Positions 17,578-26,104 of a stretch of DNA of 64,000 bases are shown one piece after another; the first letter of the stretch is position 1; every line of letters begins with the position of its first letter. The notes under the pieces were generated by a model that made no database searches, was not told where the DNA came from, and was given only the letters and a program-made list of their open reading frames with translations. The stretch is from Bacteroidales bacterium (GTDB taxonomy: Bacteria > Bacteroidota > Bacteroidia > Bacteroidales > F082), in contig JANQGJ010000022.1 in assembly GCA_028277395.1 (NCBI GenBank), forward strand, positions 62,001 to 126,000, read 5' to 3'. A program made the translations under genes and the position numbers.

Positions 17578-18490
17578 ATTGACTAATTCACCCACACAAT
17601 ACCTAAATAATATGAATTTGGAAGAGCACTATATCTTATAGGCTTGTTAGAAAAACAGGTGAAAAATGATTTCGGAATACTTTCGATTTGTATTTTTATT
17701 TTAACAGAAATGTAATTTATAGCAGTAATGACAGTGATTTTATATTACCCTGTTTATCAGAACGATCTGTAAAACACAAATAAAATGAAACATGTTATCA
17801 GTATTTTCGGTTATTCAGGTTTTGAAATATAGCGTAGAGTGTTATCGGATCCTTCAACGAAAACTGATCAAAATCTAAACTTTACATCTCAATCACATAA
17901 AATAAGTTTGAAATTTGATCATTTTGAATCCGGTTAGTTCATATACATAACATATTATTGCAATTTAACTGCTATTCTGACATCATCACTGTTAATGCGT
18001 ATTTCGGCTGAAAATATTTTTGCTTTGTTCATTATTTATTCGTCAAAAAGTAAATTATTTCAGAATACATAACAAGAAATTATGCAAATCGTTAATATCT
18101 ATCTGAGTTAGTTTTAATCATTATAAATAAATATATTAATCCAACACGTACAATTACTGTTTAAAAAATAAAATATGTCAAAAACTCATGATAATGAGTA
18201 AAAAGTATATTTCTTATATTCAATGACATTTATGTTAAGATTATCATGAATTAATTCAAACTTTAAGTTATAAATTCGAATAATCCTAAATCATAATTAC
18301 TTATGATACTACGAATTTAAAAAAGCTCTAACTTCGCATGTTAATAACATACTTATGTGTTAATTATGGTAATTTCTTATTAGCATAAAGTGATGAACAA
18401 TTGTGAACAATAAATAATACATACAAAATAATACTCAATGCGATTTAATACTTGATTAACACAAATATTATTGCATTAAATAACTAATAA
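17578..18490. other. long AT-rich intergenic region
   Basis: About 910 bases between divergent genes hold no ORF of useful size and no strong hairpin. Near the 3' end, ACAATTGT (18397-18404) overlaps ATTGT-GA-ACAAT (18400-18411), about 80 bases before the hemerythrin gene, and may be an operator. The ATG at 17785 opens a 15-codon frame only. Confidence 0.5.
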
Positions 18491-19258
18491 ATGGAACTTA
18501 CATCAAGATTGATAAATAAAGATTTGCTGTTTTCTCTTAACACCCAGATGGCTGATGTAATTCATCGTAATTATGGACTAATACCTATAATTAGCAGGTT
18601 TGGTATAAACTTTGGGTTTGGAAACAAAACTATATATGAAGTTTGTGCGGAGAATAATATAAATGTAAGATTTTTTCTGGAAATTGTAAACTCATTTCAT
18701 AATCCCCAGTATTTTCCGAAAAAACAATTACAAACTTTTCCGTCAGCACTTATTATTCAATATTTATCAAACACTCATAAGTACTATTTAAAATCAAAAG
18801 TTCCCGAAATAATCGGATATATAAACAAAATGAAGGAACTTGCCTCAGATGACAACCTTAAGAACATTGAACTGATTGATAACTTTTTCAGAGAGTATAA
18901 GAATGAACTTGAGAAACATCTTGCAAATGAAGACAGCAGAGTTTTTCCGTACATAATGTCTCTTGAAGAAGCACTGGAGACAATGGATTTTAATGCAGAT
19001 CTGATTGACCATATCAGGAATGATTCAATAGAAAAATACGAGAGAAATCACGGTAATCTGGAAGAAAAACTTAGTGATCTTAAAAATCTGTTAATAAAAT
19101 TCCTGCCTCCGGTTGTTAGTACAGAAATATGTCAACATTTGCTTACCGAATTATTTCGTCTGGAATCAGATCTGGAAAATCACACACGGATAGAAGAAAA
19201 AGTTCTTGTTCCCAGAGTTAAATTATTAGAACAAAAAGTATTAGAGTCTTGTGGATAA
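18491..19258 (+). CDS. RIC/ScdA/YtfE-type hemerythrin-domain protein
   Basis: A 255-residue cytoplasmic protein. Residues about 18-68 resemble the ScdA_N/DUF542 domain (ISRFGINFGFGNKTIYEVC), but the usual CCGG Cys pair is replaced by GFGN. Residues about 85-245 form a hemerythrin four-helix bundle with all expected di-iron ligands: His96, His143 and Glu147 (HLANE), His187 and His231 with Glu235 (HTRIE). RIC proteins repair iron-sulfur clusters damaged by nitric oxide or oxidants. The gene overlaps the LuxR-type regulator gene by 8 bases, so both are made together. Oxygen or NO sensing is an alternative to repair. Confidence 0.85.
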   Translation: MELTSRLINKDLLFSLNTQMADVIHRNYGLIPIISRFGINFGFGNKTIYEVCAENNINVRFFLEIVNSFHNPQYFPKKQLQTFPSALIIQYLSNTHKYYLKSKVPEIIGYINKMKELASDDNLKNIELIDNFFREYKNELEKHLANEDSRVFPYIMSLEEALETMDFNADLIDHIRNDSIEKYERNHGNLEEKLSDLKNLLIKFLPPVVSTEICQHLLTELFRLESDLENHTRIEEKVLVPRVKLLEQKVLESCG

Positions 19259-19859
19259 TAGCAAAGATAAAATACATGTAATAATTGCTGCGAGGCATAT
19301 ATTATATCGTTTGGGTATAAAAACAATACTTAATGTAATTGGTATTGAACCTGAATTAATTGAAGCCGACTCATGGGATATGATAAAATCTTTACAGGAA
19401 AAATCAGATTATGAGTTTGTTATCATCAGTGAAGAAATACTACCTGACCCAAAGCTACAGCATCTGGAAAGTTTAAAGTGTTCTGATGAAAACTGCAGCA
19501 TTATGATAATTAATGATGGATCAAGTGAAGAAGCAGATTATCCTTGCTTATCTTTAGATACCGAGAACAAAAAAGATATTATTGAAAGGTTTCAACATTT
19601 CTTTTTCAACAACCAATCTGATGAAGCAAATAGTACCACAGATAAATCAGTATTAAGTTTTCGGGAAATAGATGTTCTTAAGGCAGTAGCAACGGGTGCT
19701 TCGAATAAAGAAATTGCAGATATGTTGTTCATAAGTATAAACACAGTTATTACACACAGAAAGAATATAACTGAGAAACTTGGAATAAAAACTATCGCAG
19801 GACTCACAGTTTATGCAATAATGAATAAATTCATATCACCAGATGAAGTAACCCGTTAA
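19251..19859 (+). CDS. LuxR-type regulator with degenerate receiver domain
   Basis: A 202-residue protein that begins with GTG inside the end of the hemerythrin gene. The N-terminal 120 residues have the length and strand pattern of a receiver domain (IHVIIAARHILYRLGIKTIL), but the phospho-acceptor Asp after strand 3 is missing (DYEFVIISEE). Residues about 135-197 are a LuxR helix-turn-helix: LSFREIDVLKAVATGASNKEIADML then NTVITHRKNITEKLGI. Because the receiver cannot be phosphorylated in the usual way, it may be controlled by the coupled hemerythrin protein or by another ligand. Target genes are not known. Confidence 0.85.
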   Translation: MDNSKDKIHVIIAARHILYRLGIKTILNVIGIEPELIEADSWDMIKSLQEKSDYEFVIISEEILPDPKLQHLESLKCSDENCSIMIINDGSSEEADYPCLSLDTENKKDIIERFQHFFFNNQSDEANSTTDKSVLSFREIDVLKAVATGASNKEIADMLFISINTVITHRKNITEKLGIKTIAGLTVYAIMNKFISPDEVTR

Positions 19860-19945
19860 CCTGCTCCTGAGTAATTGTGAATGTAATTGTATCCTGACTT
19901 CATTATTACAAAACAAATCACTATTTTTTAGTATTGACTTGCATT

Positions 19946-19956
19946 GAACAATGTTC
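19946..19956. promoter_or_regulatory. GAACA-N-TGTTC palindrome, candidate TetR operator 1
   Basis: A perfect 11-bp palindrome (GAACAATGTTC) upstream of the TetR gene. A TTGAC at 19934-19938 and a T-rich TTTTTTTG at 19957-19964 flank it, so it would lie between the promoter boxes. The same motif recurs at 20609. Confidence 0.6.
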
Positions 19957-19980
19957 TTTTTTTGCCTGAAAAAGAATTAT

Positions 19981-20592
19981 ATGCAAACTCAAAAATCGGA
20001 TATAAAATTTAGAATCACTGATATTGCTAGAAATGAATTCTTTAAAAATGGGTACAAAGGAGCATCAATGCGTGATATTGCAGTGAAGTCAGGAGTTGGA
20101 CTAAGTAATATTTACAATTACTTTAAAAACAAAGATGAAATTATGAAGGAAGTATTAAGTCCTTTAATTAATGCGATGGATGAAATTACTGAAACACATA
20201 ATTCTCCTGAATACATAAATACTGACATTTTTACCTCTTCTCTATATTTAAAGGAACATACAAGGATATATGTTGATCTGTTAATAAAGTACAGAGAGGA
20301 GCTTAAGCTGTTGCTTTTTAATGCACATGGATCTTCCTTTGAAAATTTCAGAGAAACCTATACAGATCAGCACACGAAGATAGGATTGGAATACATGATG
20401 AAAATGAAAAGTAAATATCCACATATCAACATAAAGGTATCTGACTTTTTTATACATACTATGAGCTCATGGTGGTTAAGTATCCTGGGAGAGGTTGTTT
20501 CACATGAATTAGATCATCATGAAATTGAAGAATTTTTAACCGATTACGTTGCCTTTGGAACAGCAGGCTGGAAAAAACTCATGAACGTATAA
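19981..20592 (+). CDS. TetR/AcrR family regulator
   Basis: A 203-residue TetR repressor if started at the ATG at 19981. The longer frame from 19951 is unlikely, because that ATG lies inside the operator palindrome and the extra residues are hydrophobic and atypical. The DNA-binding domain is residues about 8-55: RITDIARNEFFKNGYKGASMRDIAVKSGVGLSNIYNYFKNKDEI, with the TxxxIAxxxGVxxxxxYxxFxxK pattern. The C-terminal ligand domain has no assigned ligand. It probably represses itself and the ABC transporter pair 84 bases downstream, since both have the same palindrome in front. Confidence 0.9.
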   Translation: MQTQKSDIKFRITDIARNEFFKNGYKGASMRDIAVKSGVGLSNIYNYFKNKDEIMKEVLSPLINAMDEITETHNSPEYINTDIFTSSLYLKEHTRIYVDLLIKYREELKLLLFNAHGSSFENFRETYTDQHTKIGLEYMMKMKSKYPHINIKVSDFFIHTMSSWWLSILGEVVSHELDHHEIEEFLTDYVAFGTAGWKKLMNV

Positions 20593-20608
20593 TTTTTTGA
20601 ACAAATAT

Positions 20609-20619
20609 GAACACTGTTC
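20609..20619. promoter_or_regulatory. GAACA-N-TGTTC palindrome, candidate TetR operator 2
   Basis: A perfect 11-bp palindrome (GAACACTGTTC), 57 bases before the first ABC transporter gene. It shares the flank ATGAACA / TGTTCTTTTTT with the site at 19946 and is probably bound by the same TetR protein. Confidence 0.6.
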
Positions 20620-20676
20620 TTTTTTAAAAATAAACTATTGTTACAATAAATGAATAAATAACCTATTAATTTCAAA

Positions 20677-22449
20677 ATGAATTTACTTAAAAAACTACAA
20701 TCTTATACAACGGGCAGAAAGATTATGTTGCCTCTTTCACTACTTATGTCTGCAATAAGTAGTCTTTTTGGCATGCTGCCATACATTTTCATATGGCTTA
20801 TTATAAGAGAGTTAACCTCTTCCTCTCCTACCTCCACCAATTCAGTTATAACCACATATGCCTGGTTGGCTTTAGGCACTGCAGTTGGAGGTGTAGTATT
20901 ATACTTTACAACGTTAGTACTATCACACCTTGCAGCGTTCAGGGCCGAAAATAATATTCGTCAAAATGCAATGGAAAATATTATCGGGATGCCCCTGGGA
21001 TTTTTTGATAATAATACCAGCGGGCGCGTTCGCAAGATCATTGATGACAATGCCTCTATAACACATGGTTTTATGGCCCACCAACTACCTGATCTTGTTG
21101 GAACTATACTGATGCCATTTCTAACTCTTATACTTATTTTTGTGTTTGACTGGCGCATGGGAATAACCACATTGATCCCGATAATTGCAGCAATGGTTAT
21201 TCTGGGTTATATGATGGGAAACAACAGTAAACAATTCATGACAACCTATATGAACTCACTGGAAGAAATGAATACTGAAGCTGTTGAATATGTACGTGGT
21301 ATCCCTGTTGTTAAGGTTTTTCAACAAACAGTTTTTTCATTTAAAAACTTCTATAACAGTATAGTGAAGTATAAAAACATGGTTATAAAATATACAAACA
21401 TTTGGGAGAAACCAATGTCAACATATACTGTCTTGATTAACGGGATTGTGTTCTTCCTTGCTCCTGCTGCTATTATTTTTATGGATAGTTCACAGAACCA
21501 TATCGGGATTATCCTGAATTTCTTCTTTTATATTCTTATTACACCGGTATTTGCACAAAACATAATGAAAAGCATGTACCTGAATCACGCTTTCGGTCAG
21601 GCAGATGAAGCCATTAAGCGAATTGAAAATTTAGTTAAAACAAAACCATTAACTGAACCTGCAAAACCAGAGCCAATTACCAGGTTCGATATCAGTTTTA
21701 ACAATGTCAGTTTTAGGTACCCCGGTTCAGATAAGAATGCCATTGATGGTATAAATTTTTCTATTCCTGCAGGAAGCACTGTTGCTCTTGTTGGCCCTTC
21801 AGGTGGCGGTAAAACCACTTTGGCCAGACTGGTTCCCCGTTTTTGGGACACTGATCAGGGAGAAGTACGTATTGGAGGAATAAACGTGAAAAAACTTTCA
21901 TCCTATGATTTAATGCAGCATATATCTTTCGTATTTCAAAACACACATCTTTTTAAAAAAAGCCTTCTGGAGAACATTCGCTTAGGTAATCCCGACTCAT
22001 CAATCGATGAAATTTATAAAGCTGTGGATATGGCACAATGCCGGGAAATTATTGACAAATTACCTGATGGACTTGATACAAAAATTGGCATTGATGGTAC
22101 CTATCTTTCCGGTGGAGAACAACAACGAATTGCTCTGGCCAGAGCAATATTGAAAGATGCACCAATTATTGTAATGGATGAAGCTACGGCTTTTACTGAT
22201 CCTGAGAATGAAGATCTTATAAGAATTGCACTTGATAAACTTACAGAGGGTAAAACTGTATTAACAATCGCCCATCGTTTAAACAGCATTAAAAATGTGG
22301 ATAAAATATTAGTAATTAATGATGGTAAAATAGCAGAACAAGGATCGCATACAGAATTATTGAATAAAAATGGAATTTATTCAGGTATGTGGAATGAATT
22401 TCAGAAATCAGTTAAATGGACAATAGGAAAGGAGGTTAACTATGCTTAA
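20677..22449 (+). CDS. ABC transporter, fused membrane and ATPase domains (YbtP/IrtA-like half)
   Basis: A 590-residue half transporter: six membrane helices (about 15-300) and a nucleotide-binding domain with Walker A GPSGGGKTT, signature LSGGEQQR, Walker B IIVMDEATAF and switch IAHR. The D-loop region reads DEATAFTDPENE instead of the common DEATASLD. Such AF(A/T)DPE forms are seen in the siderophore-importing YbtPQ/IrtAB subgroup that keeps an exporter fold. With the next gene it would form a heterodimer in the inner membrane. Siderophore or metal-chelate uptake is inferred; drug export remains possible. Confidence 0.85.
   Translation: MNLLKKLQSYTTGRKIMLPLSLLMSAISSLFGMLPYIFIWLIIRELTSSSPTSTNSVITTYAWLALGTAVGGVVLYFTTLVLSHLAAFRAENNIRQNAMENIIGMPLGFFDNNTSGRVRKIIDDNASITHGFMAHQLPDLVGTILMPFLTLILIFVFDWRMGITTLIPIIAAMVILGYMMGNNSKQFMTTYMNSLEEMNTEAVEYVRGIPVVKVFQQTVFSFKNFYNSIVKYKNMVIKYTNIWEKPMSTYTVLINGIVFFLAPAAIIFMDSSQNHIGIILNFFFYILITPVFAQNIMKSMYLNHAFGQADEAIKRIENLVKTKPLTEPAKPEPITRFDISFNNVSFRYPGSDKNAIDGINFSIPAGSTVALVGPSGGGKTTLARLVPRFWDTDQGEVRIGGINVKKLSSYDLMQHISFVFQNTHLFKKSLLENIRLGNPDSSIDEIYKAVDMAQCREIIDKLPDGLDTKIGIDGTYLSGGEQQRIALARAILKDAPIIVMDEATAFTDPENEDLIRIALDKLTEGKTVLTIAHRLNSIKNVDKILVINDGKIAEQGSHTELLNKNGIYSGMWNEFQKSVKWTIGKEVNYA
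22428..22435 (+). promoter_or_regulatory. strong Shine-Dalgarno (AAAGGAGG) inside the first ABC gene
   Basis: AAAGGAGG lies 6 bases before the ATG at 22442, within the 3' end of the previous gene. Most genes here lack such a site, so it fixes the start of the second ABC gene and supports balanced synthesis of the two halves. Confidence 0.6.
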
Positions 22450-24175
22450 TAAAATACAAAAACGATTCGCCTTATCTGAAAAAGGAGCTAAAGATTTCCG
22501 TAAAGGAGTGATTTATACAACACTTCTCAATATTAGCCTGATGTTACCGGCATTGTATATTTATTTCTTTCTTAAAGATTATCTCAAACCGATAACAAAT
22601 CCTGGGCAGGTCGGTGCTCATAGTATTTTGTATTACATAACCGGTGGAATAATATTTATGCTGATAATGTGGATAATTGCAAGGTTACAATACAGAAGTA
22701 CATTCACTACAGTATATGATGAAAGTGCAACCAGACGTATTTCATTAGCTGAGAAGTTAAGAAAGCTACCACTTGCATTCTTTGGAGAAAAGAACCTCTC
22801 TGACCTGACATCAACAATAATGGATGATAGTACTCAGCTTGAACATACATTTTCACATGCAGTTCCACAGCTATTTGCCTCACTGATTTCGATATTCTTG
22901 ATTTCGATTGGGTTAATGTTCTATAATTGGCAAATGACTATAGCATTACTATGGGTAGTTCCGATAGCCGGGTTGGTCATTTTTATTGCTAAGAAAAAAA
23001 TGCGCGATGGTAATCAGGATATTTATGATAATAAAAGAGTTGTAACTGACCACATACAGGAAGGATTAGAAACAATTCAGGAAATTAAATCATATAATAT
23101 ACAGCATGAATATCTTTCAGAGTTAAGATCCAAGCTTAAAACATTCGAAAAACATCTGACGAAAAGTGAACTTCTCTCAGGAGCTTTTGTAAATACATCT
23201 CAAAGTATTCTGAAATTAGGATTGGCAAGTGTAATAATCACCGGATCAATTCTTTTGTCAACATCATCAATTGATTTGTTTACCTACTTGATCTTTTTAG
23301 TAATTGCATCCAGAATATATGATCCTATTAATGATGTGTTTAATAATCTTGCAGCTCTTTTTTATCTGGATATTAGAATAAACCGAATGAATGAGATGGA
23401 ATCATTGCCAATACAAAAAGGTGCTACCCGTTTTCAGTTATTACATTACGATATCGAATTCAAAAATGTTGATTTTTCTTATGAAGACGGAAAACAGGTA
23501 TTGAACAATATTTCATTTACCGCAAAACAAGGTGAAATAACTGCCTTGGTTGGACCTTCCGGTGGAGGAAAAAGCACAGCAGCAAAACTGGCGGCAAGAT
23601 TCTGGGATATTGAATCCGGTACAATAACAGTTGGAGGTCAGGATATTAGTAAAATTGATCCGGAAATATTGTTGGAACACTATTCAATAGTATTTCAGGA
23701 TGTAGTTCTGTTTAATACATCGGTAATGGAAAACATTCGAATAGGTAATCGTAATGCTTCTGACGAAGAAGTACTTCATGCAGCCAGCCTGGCATGTTGT
23801 GATGATTTTGTTAACAAAATGCCAAACGGATATAATACTGTAATTGGTGAAAATGGGGAAACTCTTTCAGGTGGTGAACGGCAGAGAATAAGTATTGCCC
23901 GTGCTTTACTGAAAAATGCACCAATAGTATTGTTAGATGAGGCAACTGCATCACTTGATGTAGAAAACGAGACAAAAATTCAAACAGGTATCTCAGAATT
24001 AGTAAGAGATAAAACAGTGTTAATAATCGCACATCGGATGCGAACGGTAGCCAGCGCTGATAAAATTATCGTTATTAAAGATGGCTCGGTCGCGGAGAGT
24101 GGGAATCCTGAAGGATTAAAATATATTAATGGTGAATACTCTAAAATGTTAAAAAGGCAAATGGAAACAGCATGA
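22442..24175 (+). CDS. ABC transporter, fused membrane and ATPase domains (partner half)
   Basis: A 577-residue half transporter with six membrane helices (about 20-290) and an ATPase domain: Walker A GPSGGGKST, signature LSGGERQR, Walker B IVLLDEATASLD and IIAHR. All catalytic motifs are canonical, unlike the altered D-loop of its partner. It overlaps the first ABC gene by 8 bases and has its own strong ribosome-binding site. The two genes follow the TetR regulator and are probably one operon. The transported substrate cannot be read from the sequence; iron-siderophore uptake is suggested by the partner's subgroup. Confidence 0.85.
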   Translation: MLNKIQKRFALSEKGAKDFRKGVIYTTLLNISLMLPALYIYFFLKDYLKPITNPGQVGAHSILYYITGGIIFMLIMWIIARLQYRSTFTTVYDESATRRISLAEKLRKLPLAFFGEKNLSDLTSTIMDDSTQLEHTFSHAVPQLFASLISIFLISIGLMFYNWQMTIALLWVVPIAGLVIFIAKKKMRDGNQDIYDNKRVVTDHIQEGLETIQEIKSYNIQHEYLSELRSKLKTFEKHLTKSELLSGAFVNTSQSILKLGLASVIITGSILLSTSSIDLFTYLIFLVIASRIYDPINDVFNNLAALFYLDIRINRMNEMESLPIQKGATRFQLLHYDIEFKNVDFSYEDGKQVLNNISFTAKQGEITALVGPSGGGKSTAAKLAARFWDIESGTITVGGQDISKIDPEILLEHYSIVFQDVVLFNTSVMENIRIGNRNASDEEVLHAASLACCDDFVNKMPNGYNTVIGENGETLSGGERQRISIARALLKNAPIVLLDEATASLDVENETKIQTGISELVRDKTVLIIAHRMRTVASADKIIVIKDGSVAESGNPEGLKYINGEYSKMLKRQMETA

Positions 24176-24354
24176 TCGACAGATTTATGATCTTATCATG
24201 AGTTAATCCAAATCGATAAGCACCAACTTAATTATCCTCTGGCTCACATGAATAAACGACAACTTAATGAAAAATGGTTTTACAATTACAAAATCAAAAG
24301 TTATAGATGATATAATACCACTAAATTATATAATAGCTAAGAAAAACTGATATT

Positions 24355-25179
24355 ATGAAAGAGAATTTATATATAAAAACTCTAGAAACGGCTGCACAGT
24401 TTAGCAAACCTGCAATAATAAAGGCAATGGAGTCGTTGGATGTTCCCAATGATGCTGAAATACTTGATGCTCCGTGTGGGACAGGTAATCATATGAAATG
24501 GTTCCTTGATCAATATCCCGGAGTTCGCCTAACGGGTATAGATATTGACCCGGAACATGTTGCCACAGCAATAAATAAACTTGCCTCAGATGATAAGATC
24601 AAATCATGTAAGCTAAAAACAGGCGACCTAAACAAGCTGGAATTTGCCAATAACTCCTTCGATATTGTTTGGTGCTGTGATGGGTTATGGCCCGGGCCTA
24701 AAAAATCAGGTTGTGCAGCAGAAAAACCATATGGTATTCTTGATGAAATGATAAGAACTACTAAAAATAAAGGAACCATTGCAATCCTGTTCTGGTCATC
24801 TCAAAAACTTTTACCCGGACACCCGTATATTGAAGCCGAACTTGCAGCTACTCTTACTGCAAACAGGCCACTTACTCCGCAATCAAATCCTGAGTTGCAC
24901 TTTATGAATACATCTGCCTGGTTGAGAAAAGCAGGATTAAAAAATATCAGATCAAGAACATTTACTGCAGACATCAAGGTATCTCCGGACCAATACTCAA
25001 AAGTAAACATGAAAACTTTATTTGATATGTTCTGGGGATCAGCAGAAAAAGAAGTGAACAAGGAGGTTTGGAGTGTTTACAAAAGGATAACTAATGCCAG
25101 ATCTTCTGAATCTGTTTTAAACTCAGATTACACCGGTTTTCTTACATATACCATATTTACCGGTACAGTTGATAAATGA
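24355..25179 (+). CDS. class I SAM-dependent methyltransferase
   Basis: A 274-residue cytoplasmic protein. It has motif I ILDAPCGTGNHMKWFL (about 38-53), an acidic motif II LTGIDIDPEHVATA and FDIVWCCDGLW where motif IV is expected. This is a Rossmann-type methyltransferase of the Methyltransf_11/25 type. The substrate is unknown. It lies 179 bases after the ABC pair and 9 bases before the CDF transporter gene, so it probably heads the operon that includes the efflux genes. A quinone, lipid or small-molecule substrate would be possible. Confidence 0.8.
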   Translation: MKENLYIKTLETAAQFSKPAIIKAMESLDVPNDAEILDAPCGTGNHMKWFLDQYPGVRLTGIDIDPEHVATAINKLASDDKIKSCKLKTGDLNKLEFANNSFDIVWCCDGLWPGPKKSGCAAEKPYGILDEMIRTTKNKGTIAILFWSSQKLLPGHPYIEAELAATLTANRPLTPQSNPELHFMNTSAWLRKAGLKNIRSRTFTADIKVSPDQYSKVNMKTLFDMFWGSAEKEVNKEVWSVYKRITNARSSESVLNSDYTGFLTYTIFTGTVDK

Positions 25180-25188
25180 TAAATTGAA

Positions 25189-26079
25189 ATGGCAGATAAT
25201 CACAAACATCACCATCATAACGAATATCTTGAAGGAAAAAAATTGTTATGGGTTACCTTATTAAATCTTGGTATAACAATAATTCAGATTATTGGAGGTC
25301 TGGTGTCCAACAGTCTTTCGTTATTATCTGATGCTATCCATAACCTGGCAGATTCTTCAGCTATTTTCCTCGCTTTTATTGCCGGTAAAATTAGTCGAAA
25401 GAAACCAGATGATCATAAAACTTACGGATACCAGAGAGCTGAAATATTAGCTGCGTTGCTTAATGGCATGATCCTCATTTCAATATGTTTATTATTATTT
25501 TATGAAGCCTTCCAAAGATTTGTATCACCTGAACCAATAAAAGGAAAAACAGTATTGATAGTAGCTTCTTTTGGATTAATTGCCAACCTTATATCTGTTA
25601 TTGTACTAAAGAGAGATAAAGACCATAATTTAAACATAAAAGCAGCCTATCTTCACCTTATGGGTGATACGTTTTCATCTGTGGCAGTAATTGCAGGTGG
25701 ATTGATCATTTGGAAATTCAACATATACTGGATAGATCCTGTAATCACTGTTTTCGTAGGAATTTACATTATCTATCACACCTGGGATGTTATCAAACAG
25801 TCCATTGATATTCTTATGCAATCGACACCTGGTGAAATAAAGCTGAGCGAAATTTCAGAGTCAGTAAAAACAATTGATCATGTTGACAATATGCATCATA
25901 TCCATATTTGGAAATTAAATGACTTGCAAATTCATTTAGAGGCACATGTAAACTTAGATGACAATATTAATATGATTAAGATGATGGAGGTAAAGAGATC
26001 GATTGAAGATCTACTTACAACCAGGTTCAACATTAGCCATACAACCCTGCAAATGGGTTACAGATGCTGTAAATTATAA
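25189..26079 (+). CDS. cation diffusion facilitator (CzcD/ZitB-like metal exporter)
   Basis: A 296-residue inner-membrane antiporter that exports Zn2+ or related divalent ions for protons. It has a His-rich start (DNHKHHHHNEY), six helices, the HxxxD and DxxxD metal sites SLLSDAIHNLAD (helix 2) and HLMGDTFSS (helix 5), and a C-terminal cytoplasmic domain with HVDNMHHIHIWKLN. All key Asp/His residues are present. It is followed after 25 bases by the MMPL pump gene. The presence of a metal exporter in a region of iron-linked genes suggests metal balance, but the ion is not determined. Confidence 0.92.
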   Translation: MADNHKHHHHNEYLEGKKLLWVTLLNLGITIIQIIGGLVSNSLSLLSDAIHNLADSSAIFLAFIAGKISRKKPDDHKTYGYQRAEILAALLNGMILISICLLLFYEAFQRFVSPEPIKGKTVLIVASFGLIANLISVIVLKRDKDHNLNIKAAYLHLMGDTFSSVAVIAGGLIIWKFNIYWIDPVITVFVGIYIIYHTWDVIKQSIDILMQSTPGEIKLSEISESVKTIDHVDNMHHIHIWKLNDLQIHLEAHVNLDDNINMIKMMEVKRSIEDLLTTRFNISHTTLQMGYRCCKL

Positions 26080-26104
26080 GCAAAGAAAATCAAATCAAAT
26101 TAAA

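Noticed and set aside
17785-17832. Short frame MKHVISIFGYSGFEI in the intergenic region
   Set aside because: Only 15 codons, with no ribosome-binding site and no recognisable homology.
24187-24199. ATGAT-CTT-ATCAT inverted repeat after the ABC pair as a terminator
   Set aside because: The stem is only 5 bp and AT-only apart from one pair, without a T-run.
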